Program-made: the position numbers and the translations under genes
Notes under the pieces: model-generated
What the model was told of the DNA's origin: nothing
Databases searched by the model: none
The model's input: the letters and a program-made list of their open reading frames with translations, nothing else
Shown: one piece after another, positions 9,008 through 16,136 of the stretch
How the letters are laid out: each line of letters opens with the position of its first letter
Numbering within the stretch: position 1 is the stretch's first letter
Virus record (IMG/VR): IMGVR_UViG_3300026512_000001
Coordinates: 1-35,911 of that record
Reading direction: 5' to 3' (one strand)
Source of the DNA: a virus
DNA length: 35,911 bases

Positions 9008-9391
9008 ATGGCAACTGGTGATAAAACAATAATTGCAAGTAAAAATTATGTAGATACAGCTACTGAAAATATGGTGAAAGATGATGTAGCTACTACATTT
9101 ACAGCACCACAGAGAGTGTCTAGCACCAATGAAGATGATGGAAGCATAGATTTTAGAAATAGTAATGATTTCGATATAACTTTAGATGATGCAACAGATA
9201 TAACAGTAACTTCAATCGATGGTTGTGATGGTCAATCAGGAGTGATTGTGATTCACGATAGAGAGAACATTGACAGTTGGTCAGATGATTTTGGCTGGCT
9301 AGGTGATACTCCAGCAGATGAAACAGATTTAGGAATTTTTAGCTATAAAATTGTAGCAGGAAACTTATATATTGCAGAGGTAAAAAACTAA
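9008..9391 (+). CDS. Tail fibre segment-like protein (127 aa)
   Basis: Follows the 105-aa fibre-like gene by one base. Residues 30-125 carry 'FTAPQRVSSTNEDDGSIDFRNSNDFDITLDDATDITV' and a Trp-containing C-terminus, as in fibre tip domains of unknown fold. Stop overlaps the next ATG (TAATG). Fibre role inferred from sequence style and place. Confidence 0.65.
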   Translation: MATGDKTIIASKNYVDTATENMVKDDVATTFTAPQRVSSTNEDDGSIDFRNSNDFDITLDDATDITVTSIDGCDGQSGVIVIHDRENIDSWSDDFGWLGDTPADETDLGIFSYKIVAGNLYIAEVKN

Positions 9392-9957
9392 TGAATCAAA
9401 TGTATAATAAAACAGAAAATAAGGTGATGAAAGTACCAAAAGTAATAAATGCTAATGGTGCTAATAGATACACAAGTAAAATGAGTATTGAGAAATTAAA
9501 TAGTTTAGGCTGGTATGAAGTTGAAAAAGGTATTAAACCAGATGCAAAGTTTTATACCAATAAAGAACAAGCAGAGTTAATTGATAATATTTATGTGATT
9601 GAATATAAAGCTATTGAAAAAAGTGTTGAGGATTTGCAAAACACTTTAAAAAGTAAAATATCAAATAAATACAAAAAAGAGATGATTCGCCCTCTAGTAG
9701 ATACTGGTCTAGGGTATTTCATTGACGGGGGTCGTGATGACTTAGAAAGTTTTAAGATTGGCAAAAAAAGAGGGTTTACTTTTATTAAAGATGCAAATGG
9801 TATTAACCACAATGCTGATACTAATACTTATGATACTTGTATTAAAACGATTGAAGACAAGGGTATAGAGTTGATGCAGTCAAAATGGGCAGATGAAGCT
9901 AGTGTTGATGACTTAACAATTTTTGATGAGTTAGTAGATGCGATTACTCAAATATAA
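9391..9957 (+). CDS. Tail fibre assembly-like protein (188 aa)
   Basis: The N-terminus resembles fibre-assembly chaperones ('SIEKLNSLGWYEVEKGIKP...IYVIEYKAIEKSVEDL'), followed by a helix, and the C-terminal half has 'KKRGFTFIKDANGINHNADTNTYDTCIKTI' in the pattern of DUF4376-type fibre assembly domains. It follows the fibre genes, the usual order for such chaperones. Family match is from memory and not tested. Confidence 0.55.
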   Translation: MNQMYNKTENKVMKVPKVINANGANRYTSKMSIEKLNSLGWYEVEKGIKPDAKFYTNKEQAELIDNIYVIEYKAIEKSVEDLQNTLKSKISNKYKKEMIRPLVDTGLGYFIDGGRDDLESFKIGKKRGFTFIKDANGINHNADTNTYDTCIKTIEDKGIELMQSKWADEASVDDLTIFDELVDAITQI

Positions 9958-10300
9958 AGACTTAACAGAAGAGCAAAAAAAATTTATTACAAACGGTTGT
10001 GGTGGTAAGGGGGGGTGGATAAAACCACCTAACTTTATATTTAAGGCTTCTTGCAATCATCACGATTTCTTATATTGGCGAGGTGCAACAGAAGAGGATT
10101 TTAAACTAGCAAATATCAAGTTCTATGATAAAATGGAGGAAGATATAAAAGAAGTAAAAAACTTTTTAAAAAGAACCCATTACAAAATTTGGGCTTATGC
10201 TTATTTTAAAAGTGTTAGTTTGTTTGGTAGAAAATATTTTAATTTTAAAAGAATTAAAACTTTAGCTGATTTAAAAAGGGAGATGCTATGTTTGGGATGA
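9938..10300 (+). CDS. Phospholipase A2-like protein (120 aa)
   Basis: The sequence NGCGGKGGW...ASCNHHDFLYWRGATEEDF carries the phospholipase A2 signature C-x-x-H-D (C39, H42, D43) plus a Tyr three residues on. In this superfamily the His-Asp pair hydrolyses the sn-2 ester of phospholipids. The C-terminus is basic and helical with possible amphipathic segments. The gene lies among fibre genes, overlapping the previous by 20 bases and the next by 13. A role in membrane passage at infection or release is inferred; an inactive structural use is possible. Confidence 0.65.
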   Translation: MRLLKYKDLTEEQKKFITNGCGGKGGWIKPPNFIFKASCNHHDFLYWRGATEEDFKLANIKFYDKMEEDIKEVKNFLKRTHYKIWAYAYFKSVSLFGRKYFNFKRIKTLADLKREMLCLG

Positions 10301-11262
10301 TGAGTGGAGGGAAAGGAGAATGTGATTTTAAAATATTATCAGATACAAATGCTGGGGATGATCCTAAAGATATTTGTGTTGATATAGATAGAGAAATAGC
10401 ATTTAATGTAGCTTATGGAAGTGATAGAGTATATATTACAGATATTAGTAATAGTTCTAATATAGAAAATATTTCTTTTTTTGACACGAGAGACGGTCCA
10501 GATCACTGTGAAATAGACTTAGTAAATTCTATTTTATATGTTTCAAATGCTGGGAAGGATTCCTTAGAAGCATTTGATGTATCTGATATAGATAATGTTT
10601 CTCAGCTTGGCTATGTAGATGGCATTGATGCAGCAAGAGGTATTGCACTAGATTTAGATAATAGTATCGCTTATGTTGCTGGGCAAAATGCAGATAAACT
10701 ATACTCAATCGATATTTCAGATTCTGCTGATATGTCGATAATTCAAGGTTTAAGTGGATTTGATGGTATAGAGGGTATAGTTTTAGATTTAGATAATAGT
10801 ATCGCTTATGTTACTGGGCATGATGCAGATAAACTATACTCAATCGATATTTCAGATTCTGCTGATATGTCGATAATTCAAGGTTTAAGTGGATTTGATG
10901 GTGCTTTACAACTAGAAATAGATATTGAGAGAAGTTGTGTTTTTGTCATTTGTTACCAATCAGATAAGTTATACTCAATCGATATTTCAGATCCTGCTGA
11001 TATGTCGATTTTAAGCAGTGTAGATATAGACTCTCCTCGATTTGGTATAGCATTAGATTTAGATAATAATATTGCCTATGTTCCGACTTATGGAGATGAC
11101 TTACTATATGCAATTGATATTTCAGATGTAAATAACATAAAAACTATACAAACACTTACAATTGGAGGTGATTTAGCTGGAGTTGCATTAGATTTAGATA
11201 ATAATATTGCCTATGTGTTATCTTACAGTGAAAATGATATAACCAGTGTGTGTATAAAATAA
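10288..11262 (+). CDS. Seven-bladed beta-propeller protein (LVIVD-like repeats, 324 aa)
   Basis: Seven units of exactly 45 residues start at residues 32, 77, 122, 167, 212, 257 and 302. Each has 'A-DLDN-IAYV' followed by 'D-LYSIDISD-ADMS', the pattern of LVIVD/NHL-type propeller blades. Seven blades close a ring, with the N-terminal 31 residues probably completing the last blade. No signal peptide. Located at the end of the fibre block, it is a candidate receptor-binding tip or secreted decoy. Blades 3 and 4 are nearly identical in DNA, showing recent duplication. Confidence 0.8.
   Translation: MFGMMSGGKGECDFKILSDTNAGDDPKDICVDIDREIAFNVAYGSDRVYITDISNSSNIENISFFDTRDGPDHCEIDLVNSILYVSNAGKDSLEAFDVSDIDNVSQLGYVDGIDAARGIALDLDNSIAYVAGQNADKLYSIDISDSADMSIIQGLSGFDGIEGIVLDLDNSIAYVTGHDADKLYSIDISDSADMSIIQGLSGFDGALQLEIDIERSCVFVICYQSDKLYSIDISDPADMSILSSVDIDSPRFGIALDLDNNIAYVPTYGDDLLYAIDISDVNNIKTIQTLTIGGDLAGVALDLDNNIAYVLSYSENDITSVCIK
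10651..10920 (+). repeat. Recent 135-bp tandem duplication within the propeller gene
   Basis: Units 10651-10785 and 10786-10920 differ at only three of the first 117 bases, while other blades differ much more. The exact 135-bp period (45 codons) keeps the frame, so blade number could change by recombination. Confidence 0.85.
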
Positions 11263-11417
11263 TGAGAAAAGCAGAAGCCACAATTATAACAATAATAGCA
11301 ATGTTAATATCATCCTACTTATCTCTATACATTCCACAAAAAACACAAAAAGAGATTAAGCAAGTAGTAGAAATTGTGGTAAAATTAGATAACAATACAA
11401 CTAGCAAAGGTGAATAA
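11262..11417 (+). CDS. Small membrane protein (51 aa)
   Basis: ATG overlaps the propeller stop (TAATG). One hydrophobic helix (residues 7-24, 'TIITIIAMLISSYLSLYI') then a charged tail. It stands at the start of the lysis block, so a spanin or holin accessory role is possible, though nothing in the sequence proves it. Confidence 0.6.
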   Translation: MRKAEATIITIIAMLISSYLSLYIPQKTQKEIKQVVEIVVKLDNNTTSKGE

Positions 11418-11480
11418 ATGGCTAATAGTAAACTTAAAGAGATTCTTAACACTTTAGATTCTGTTTATTTCGCAGGGTAA
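11418..11480 (+). CDS. Very short ORF (20 aa)
   Basis: ATG follows the previous stop directly (AAAGG ribosome site upstream). Its stop codon lies in the 5' arm of the hairpin at 11477-11499. It could be a leader peptide coupled to that hairpin, or simply chance. Confidence 0.3.
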   Translation: MANSKLKEILNTLDSVYFAG

Positions 11481-11499
11481 CACCTTTCTTAGGTGTTAC
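11477..11499 (+). promoter_or_regulatory. Perfect 9-bp hairpin between tail and lysis genes
   Basis: GTAACACCT pairs perfectly with AGGTGTTAC around a TTCTT loop. There is no T tract, so it is not a classic terminator; it may be an RNA processing or translation-control element 20 bases before the TTG start at 11519. Confidence 0.55.
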
Positions 11500-11518
11500 T
11501 TACAAAAAAGGTTTAAAT

Positions 11519-11878
11519 TTGGAAACAAGACTAAGAAGAGTAGAAGATCTAACTATCGAAATGAAAAACGATTATAAATTAGTTATACAAACACAAAAAT
11601 CGATAAGCGAAACGTTAAGAGAATTAAAAACTATTATCGATAAGCTACATTCTGTAGAAAAGCATTTAATAAAAGAAGACAATCAAATCGACACTTTAGC
11701 GACACAAACTAAAGTTCTTTTTAAATTTAAAGAAGAAACGGAACTTAGACTAAGAAAACTTGAAACGAGCGACTCGGTGCAGGGTATAAAACTTGGTGGG
11801 GGTGAGAAATTCTTTTGGATAGGTGTTACAGCTATGGTTGGTATTGTAGTAGCTGTTTTTAAAGGAGGTGCACAATGA
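11519..11878 (+). CDS. XhlA-like coiled-coil membrane protein, probable holin component (119 aa)
   Basis: The start is TTG with an AAAAAAGG ribosome site. A charged coiled coil fills residues 1-90 and a single membrane helix (about 95-115, 'FFWIGVTAMVGIVVAVF') ends the protein. This is the build of hemolysin XhlA-type proteins, which work with a holin in lysis cassettes. It overlaps the next ORF by 4 bases and is two genes before the lysozyme, which supports a lysis role. The family call is by architecture only. Confidence 0.65.
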   Translation: METRLRRVEDLTIEMKNDYKLVIQTQKSISETLRELKTIIDKLHSVEKHLIKEDNQIDTLATQTKVLFKFKEETELRLRKLETSDSVQGIKLGGGEKFFWIGVTAMVGIVVAVFKGGAQ

Positions 11879-12177
11879 ATAATTATGATTTGGGGTACTC
11901 TCTTCTAATTATCTCTACTATTTTAGCATTCGTAGCTGGAATGTTTGTTCTCAGATATGCCAGAAGAGGTAATATCTGTCTAATTTTAATGTTGTTCTTT
12001 ACTGGATTCGCACAGTTATTATGGGAGTATCTACCAACTTATATAACAGATATAAATATTATATTATTTATTCTTTATGTAATAAAAAGAAATATACATT
12101 TCGAGCAAAAAGTGATTTCACATTGCAAATCTTGTAAATCTTATAAATCTTATAAAAACTGTAAAGGTCAAAAATGA
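11875..12177 (+). CDS. Multi-pass membrane protein, candidate holin (100 aa)
   Basis: Three hydrophobic segments (about residues 7-27, 33-53, 58-70) are followed by a basic tail rich in Cys and Tyr with a repeated 'KSCKSYKSYKNCK' end. The size, membrane segments, charged tail and position directly before the endolysin (4-base overlap) match a holin. The Cys/Lys tail is unusual. Confidence 0.65.
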   Translation: MNNYDLGYSLLIISTILAFVAGMFVLRYARRGNICLILMLFFTGFAQLLWEYLPTYITDINIILFILYVIKRNIHFEQKVISHCKSCKSYKSYKNCKGQK

Positions 12178-12572
12178 CAGATGGATTATTAGAAAATTTA
12201 AAGTTTTCAGAGGGATTCCGAGGTGAGCCTTATAGCGACAGTTTAGGATTCTTAACGATAGGCTATGGAACTAAATTACCACTCTCTAAAGAAGAAGCAG
12301 AACAAATTTTAGTTTCAAGATTAAGTGCTAAAATTATTGAACTTCAAACCAAAAAACCAGTCATACTAGAATTATCCGAAAATGCACAAAATGCACTTTT
12401 TGAGATGGCTTATCAACTTGGGGTTAATGGGCTTTTAAAGTTTAAAAAAATGTGGAAAGCTTTAGAAAAAAAAGATTTTAAAAAGGCTAGTTTAGAAGCT
12501 TTGGATTCTAGATGGGCGAAGCAAACACCAAATAGAGCTAATAGAATCGCTCAGGTTATTCGTGAGGGGTAA
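12174..12572 (+). CDS. Endolysin, T4-type lysozyme (GH24)
   Basis: Cleaves the glycan chains of peptidoglycan to release progeny. The catalytic triad of T4 lysozyme is present with the same spacing: E13, D22 and T28 in 'SEGFRGEPYSDSLGFLTIGYGT'. The C-terminal helices with 'NALFEMAYQLG' and 'SRWAKQTPNRANR' match the family, and 132 aa is a compact full-length form. There is no signal peptide or signal-anchor, so it should depend on the holin upstream. Confidence 0.95.
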   Translation: MTDGLLENLKFSEGFRGEPYSDSLGFLTIGYGTKLPLSKEEAEQILVSRLSAKIIELQTKKPVILELSENAQNALFEMAYQLGVNGLLKFKKMWKALEKKDFKKASLEALDSRWAKQTPNRANRIAQVIREG

Positions 12573-12599
12573 AACCCTCATACTCCAAATATATGGAGA
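12563..12599 (+). terminator. Hairpins at the end of the lysis cassette
   Basis: TGAGGG pairs with CCCTCA (12563-12580) across the lysozyme stop, and CTCCA with TGGAG just after. No strong T tract follows. It lies between convergent genes and may end the tail-lysis operon weakly. Confidence 0.4.
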
Positions 12600-12605
12600 G
12601 CTCAC

Positions 12606-12791
12606 TTATTTTTTACTTAATTCTATATCGTAGTTATAGGCTCTTATATAAATATCCCACATCCCTTTGCCTGTCTCGTCATATTTTTTTTTAAGTTGTC
12701 GAAATGCAGATATAGCACTTCTTTCGTTAGAATATCTGTTTACGAAGTGCTTTCCTAGCACTCTGTAGTCTATGTTTATGTTGTTAAGCAT
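12606..12791 (-). CDS. Small hypothetical protein (61 aa)
   Basis: Not recognised. Basic, helical, 'NRYSNERSAISAFRQLKKKYDETGKGMWDIYIRAYNYDIELSKK'. A strong AAAGGA ribosome site lies 6 bases ahead of the ATG. It faces the lysis cassette tail to tail and is probably a cargo gene with its own promoter upstream. Confidence 0.65.
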   Translation of the reverse strand: MLNNINIDYRVLGKHFVNRYSNERSAISAFRQLKKKYDETGKGMWDIYIRAYNYDIELSKK

Positions 12792-12829
12792 TTGTGTCCT
12801 TTATTTTTTTATGATATACTTCTATCGTT

Positions 12830-12905
12830 CAATCTAAAGACTATTTAACCGATACAAGCATTGTATTTAAATTTATGAATATTTTAAAACACAAGCTTTA
12901 GATTG
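12830..12905. repeat. 10-bp inverted repeat enclosing a smaller hairpin
   Basis: CAATCTAAAG (12830-12839) and CTTTAGATTG (12896-12905) are perfect complements. Inside them, ATACAA-GCA-TTGTAT forms a second hairpin. The 138-base gap between two - strand genes holds nothing else obvious; this may be an operator, a terminator of the upstream gene, or a small structured RNA. Confidence 0.4.
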
Positions 12906-12929
12906 GATTCTATTCCACATAATCCTGTT

Positions 12930-13478
12930 TTAATAAGATAAAATTTTTTCAACTTCTAATTTATTTTTTGTAATCCATACATTTTTTGAATATACAGATA
13001 AATCTAGATCGTCCGAACTTTCTTTATAATATCTAAAATACTTTTTTATTTCGTTCCATTTTTCTATAGTCACTCTTCCACTTAAACTATACCAACCTTC
13101 ACCACCTGCAACTAAGTCAAATCCTCTATATTCTAATGTTACAATCGGTTTAGTAATTTCTAAATCTTCAATATCTGTTCTAAAAAATTCAGTAAAGTTT
13201 TTAAGCATATTATCAAAACTTTTTAAATCTTCTGGGAAACTTACATTCGGTTTTAAATCTTTAAGTTCTGCATAGTCTTTATATTTAGAATGTATTACTG
13301 GAGCATAATAGTCAAACAAAGGAGAGTAATCTTCACCCTCTCCTCCAGCTCTTAAAGTATATATTACTCCATTTACATTATATATCTTTGTTCTGCCAAT
13401 GTTGCCTAAAAGTTCTTTTGGCTCAACAACTTTTATAATACTGTAATCTTTGTCTTTTTGTAATTCTTTCGGTAACAT
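12930..13478 (-). CDS. Hypothetical protein (182 aa) under a consensus promoter
   Basis: Not recognised. A mixed alpha/beta soluble protein with two repeated-looking motifs 'LRAGGEGEDYSPL' and 'VAGGEGWYSLSGR' that may be related halves. It has an AAAGGA ribosome site and the best promoter in the window (TTGACA-17-TATAAT), independent of the phage late genes. This is the pattern of a gene expressed from the dormant phage, such as an exclusion, toxin-antitoxin or conversion gene; which of these is unknown. Confidence 0.75.
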   Translation of the reverse strand: MLPKELQKDKDYSIIKVVEPKELLGNIGRTKIYNVNGVIYTLRAGGEGEDYSPLFDYYAPVIHSKYKDYAELKDLKPNVSFPEDLKSFDNMLKNFTEFFRTDIEDLEITKPIVTLEYRGFDLVAGGEGWYSLSGRVTIEKWNEIKKYFRYYKESSDDLDLSVYSKNVWITKNKLEVEKILSY

Positions 13479-13509
13479 CTTAAATCCTTTGTTATTTTTG
13501 ATATGCCGT

Positions 13510-13547
13510 ATTATAACAAGAAATCTTCACAATGTCAAGAAATCTTC
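13510..13547 (-). promoter_or_regulatory. Consensus sigma70 promoter with two direct-repeat operators
   Basis: On the - strand TTGACA (13533-13538) and TATAAT (13510-13515) are 17 bases apart, a perfect consensus. CAAGAAATCTTC occurs at 13517-13528 and 13536-13547, a 19-base period (about two helix turns), one copy in the spacer and one across -35. Each core GAAATCTTC is nearly palindromic, as expected for a dimeric repressor. Confidence 0.85.
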
Positions 13548-13636
13548 GCAATTCTTTATAAACACTTCAAAAACAATAAAATATCGTAAAGTAAATAAAC
13601 TCACAAATGAAGATTTTAGAAGATAATAAACTATCA

Positions 13637-14158
13637 TCAAAACGAATTATTATTGAACATTTCCCTTAATTGGCTCATATAGTTTGGCAAAAGTTTATTA
13701 TCTTCTAAATTCTGTTTCCATAAAATCGAATTAATATCAGTTATCAAGCAAAAATACCTTATACCATCTTTTTCAAATCCTAAAGAAACAGTACAATCTT
13801 CTATCTTTTGAGCCAAGGGCTGTTTATACTTAACTTTTATAATACTTACAGTTAAATTACTACAAGTAGCTGTTTTCGCTAGATAGTTTATATCCCAGTC
13901 AATCTTCAATTTATCTTCAAAATCACAAATCGCAGTAAAGATTTTTTTGTAATCATAAAAACCAATATCTTTAAATTTGAATTTTACCCCATTTATTGTC
14001 TTTCTATCTTTACTAATTACTATATAATCATTTTGAGAAAAGGTAGTGATATAATCATCATCTGATAATGTTTCCATATACTCTTTTAGAAAACTTTTCC
14101 ATTTCTTTAATGTGTTCATACTATTTAAAATCTTCATTTGTTTATTGTTTAATAACAT
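13637..14158 (-). CDS. Hypothetical protein (173 aa)
   Basis: Not recognised. Lys-rich N-terminal helix followed by alternating beta strands ('DDYITTFSQNDYIVISKDRKTINGVKFKFKDIGFYDY'), no membrane segment. An AAGGAA-like ribosome site lies ahead of the ATG. It stands alone between the consensus-promoter gene and the CI-like pair, so it is another candidate cargo gene. Confidence 0.65.
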   Translation of the reverse strand: MLLNNKQMKILNSMNTLKKWKSFLKEYMETLSDDDYITTFSQNDYIVISKDRKTINGVKFKFKDIGFYDYKKIFTAICDFEDKLKIDWDINYLAKTATCSNLTVSIIKVKYKQPLAQKIEDCTVSLGFEKDGIRYFCLITDINSILWKQNLEDNKLLPNYMSQLREMFNNNSF

Positions 14159-14174
14159 AAATATTCCTTGTATT

Positions 14175-14191
14175 GCAGCAGTTCTTGCTGC
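14175..14191. repeat. Short GC-rich hairpin
   Basis: GCAGCA pairs with TGCTGC around GTTCT in an otherwise very AT-rich 150-base gap (14159-14309). It could be an operator or RNA hairpin in the leader of the 173-aa gene. Nothing else is evident in the gap. Confidence 0.35.
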
Positions 14192-14309
14192 TGTTCTTGT
14201 GATTATTCTAATCTATATTAAAATTAACTTCTCATTAAACTTTATTTTAAAAAATATTGTTTCATTTTTAATATAAAACTTTTTCTAGTAAATCTTTTGT
14301 AATTTCCAT

Positions 14310-14507
14310 TTATTTAACCATCCATTTAAAAATATTTTCACCAATTACACCAGCACCAATAATAATATTTAATAGAAAATAATATTCTAAAATTATTTCA
14401 TATTTTGTGTCATTTAAAACTTTAAAGTTATTCAATAAAACCAAAAGTAACAAGATAGAAATTGTTGCACCTATCGTTCCAATATGTAAAATTATCCATT
14501 CTTTCAT
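14310..14507 (-). CDS. Small two-helix membrane protein (65 aa)
   Basis: Two hydrophobic helices (residues 5-25 and about 42-60) joined by a short charged loop. It overlaps the CI-like gene by 4 bases (ATGA), so is co-translated with it. A membrane protein paired with a repressor suggests superinfection exclusion or a toxin, but no family is recognised. Confidence 0.65.
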   Translation of the reverse strand: MKEWIILHIGTIGATISILLLLVLLNNFKVLNDTKYEIILEYYFLLNIIIGAGVIGENIFKWMVK

Positions 14508-14728
14508 TTTTTCACCTCATTTTCAAAAATATAATTCAAATCTAATTCGTGCTCAATAGCAAACTCTATTATTATATCACTTGGAATCTTTCCACGGTAT
14601 TTATATGTTGAAAATGTAGCAGGAGGAACATTCAATAGTGTTGCTATCTCTTTACCCTTGTACCACTTTACAATACCCATTTTATAATTATAAGATGCAA
14701 TTACTCTCGATAATTGTGTAAACTTCAT
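14504..14728 (-). CDS. CI-type HTH repressor-like protein (74 aa)
   Basis: A DNA-binding helix-turn-helix of the phage CI repressor N-terminal type: 'GKEIATLLNVPPATFSTYKYRGKIPSDIIIEFAIEHELDLNYIF' (residues 25-68). Only the DNA-binding domain is present; the C-terminal oligomerisation/protease part of full CI is missing, so it may be a Cro-like or anti-sigma-like small regulator. It follows the 76-aa gene at 14738-14968 and shares its operator-bearing promoter, suggesting self-control through the GTTAAA elements. That link is inference. Confidence 0.8.
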   Translation of the reverse strand: MKFTQLSRVIASYNYKMGIVKWYKGKEIATLLNVPPATFSTYKYRGKIPSDIIIEFAIEHELDLNYIFENEVKK

Positions 14729-14737
14729 TTTCTTAAT

Positions 14738-14968
14738 TTAATATTTAAAATCTTGAATTTCAACAATAGTATTTAAACAATCGCTTGTAATATCAAGTTT
14801 AATTATTTTAAAATATATTATCTCATCACCTTCAAAATCTGCGATACTTCCTTCCGAATTTTCAATATCTAAAATATCACTTTCAATATCTAAATTGAAA
14901 ATATCCTCAAAGTTTTTAGCTGGTAATCTATTACTTAATTCTAATAATGTCATTTGTTCTGTATTCAT
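14738..14968 (-). CDS. Hypothetical acidic protein (76 aa)
   Basis: Not recognised. Strongly acidic in the middle ('LDIESDILDIENSEGSIADFEGDEIIYF'), which could mimic DNA or bind a partner. It is the first gene of the CI-like operon and lies directly behind promoter cassette copy 2, with an AAAGG ribosome site. Confidence 0.7.
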   Translation of the reverse strand: MNTEQMTLLELSNRLPAKNFEDIFNLDIESDILDIENSEGSIADFEGDEIIYFKIIKLDITSDCLNTIVEIQDFKY

Positions 14969-14976
14969 TTTCTTAA

Positions 14977-15068
14977 CCTTTTATATTTTAGATAGTGTTA
15001 TTATAGTTAAATATTTTAACAATGTAAAGCTTTTTGACCCTAAAATGTAAAGAATTTTAACATTCTAT
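14977..15068 (-). promoter_or_regulatory. Promoter-operator cassette, copy 2
   Basis: TTTACA (15023-15028), 17 bases, TATAAT (15000-15005) on the - strand, identical to copy 1 apart from one base over 92 bp. It contains the same GTTAAA/TTTAAC elements. It drives the 76-aa gene and the CI-like gene. Confidence 0.85.
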
Positions 15069-15101
15069 CTTTTTAGAGAAATTAAATTGTTTAAATCTTG
15101 C

Positions 15102-15488
15102 TTAGTCATTCTTGATTCCTATAACTTCTAATCTTTCATCAAAATTTGTTGGTAGATGCTTATCACTTTTTGACATATACACACCTTTAGCTAAATTGAA
15201 ATAAACAATATATTTAGTTTTGTTATCGAAACCAAGGAGTATATCCCCACCTTTACCATTTTCATTTAAACTAGCAAATATTTTTTTACCATTTTTATCA
15301 ATCATTCCATTAAAATGGATAGCAATAGTTAATAGGTCTATTTCATATTGGTGTCCATTTTCTAGTCTACTTATTGTGCTACATATTTCGTCTCCCATAC
15401 ACATATAAAACCTAGGATAATAAAATCCCTCAATGTATTCATCATTATTTATCTTTTTTGCTCTATATATTGGTATTTGTAAACTCAT
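15102..15488 (-). CDS. YopX-family protein (128 aa)
   Basis: Starts 'PIYRAKKINNDEYIEGFYYP' and continues with 'GMIDKNGKKIF' and 'GGDILLGF', the order of motifs of the YopX family (phage proteins of unknown function with 'ykfRaw', 'Gl-DkNgkeIyegDi'). Such proteins are common in phage early regions. One base separates it from the next gene upstream in the operon. Confidence 0.75.
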   Translation of the reverse strand: MSLQIPIYRAKKINNDEYIEGFYYPRFYMCMGDEICSTISRLENGHQYEIDLLTIAIHFNGMIDKNGKKIFASLNENGKGGDILLGFDNKTKYIVYFNLAKGVYMSKSDKHLPTNFDERLEVIGIKND

Positions 15489-15489
15489 C

Positions 15490-15936
15490 TTATTTCTCCC
15501 ATATTTTCATTAAATCTCTATCTTTTAAAAGAATCCCATTCGCTCTAAACTCATTATTTATAATAGCTCTACTTAATCTAAAAAATCTCCACATCATTAT
15601 AGAGATTCTAAAATTAGTAATTTTATAATTATTTATTCTAAATAATCCATCTCTCAGAAATGTATTCCAAGACCTTAATGTGTGATTTGGATAAGCATAG
15701 AAAAGTAATTTTGCAACAGTGAAAGTCCTATAATTTTTAATGAGTGCAAAAAATTGCTCTTGTGCTTTTTGAATAATAGAATGTCTAAAATTTGCTCTTT
15801 TTAAAAACCAGTTTTCATCTACTAGCACCCTCCTATTTTTCATATAAAAAGCAGGTACAGCAGTTTTTCTAAACTTGATTCCATTTGCTGTTCCCTTAGA
15901 AAGATCATATCTCTTTTCAAAATCTACTAAATACAT
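15490..15936 (-). CDS. Hypothetical early protein (148 aa)
   Basis: Not recognised. Very basic and aromatic, rich in Arg, Phe and Asn, with a possible HTH-like N-terminus ('LSKGTANGIKFRKTAVPAFYMKNRRVLVDENWFLKRA'), which looks like a DNA-binding helix followed by a wing. Member of the replication operon by spacing (1-2 bases to each neighbour). Confidence 0.65.
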   Translation of the reverse strand: MYLVDFEKRYDLSKGTANGIKFRKTAVPAFYMKNRRVLVDENWFLKRANFRHSIIQKAQEQFFALIKNYRTFTVAKLLFYAYPNHTLRSWNTFLRDGLFRINNYKITNFRISIMMWRFFRLSRAIINNEFRANGILLKDRDLMKIWEK

Positions 15937-15937
15937 A

Positions 15938-16135
15938 CTAATTTACCTCATTCTTTGACGATATAGCATTATTATCATTAATAGGTCTATTTATATAGTT
16001 ATGACTAATTATTAAAGCCACGAGTTCTGCACTAACATTAAATTTTTTAGCTATATTTTCTAAACTTAACTTTGATTTACAAATTAGAATATTGAAAGCT
16101 GTTTCATAAGTTATTCCCTCATTTGAAATTATCAT
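15938..16135 (-). CDS. Small HTH-like protein (65 aa)
   Basis: The ATG at 16135 is preferred because AGAGG lies 8 bases upstream and it follows the previous stop by one base; the longer frame from 16213 would overlap its neighbour by 77 bases. Residues 20-47 ('SKLSLENIAKKFNVSAELVALIISHNY') fit a helix-turn-helix. Function unknown; likely a small regulator or accessory of the replication operon. Confidence 0.65.
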   Translation of the reverse strand: MIISNEGITYETAFNILICKSKLSLENIAKKFNVSAELVALIISHNYINRPINDNNAISSKNEVN

Positions 16136-16136
16136 T

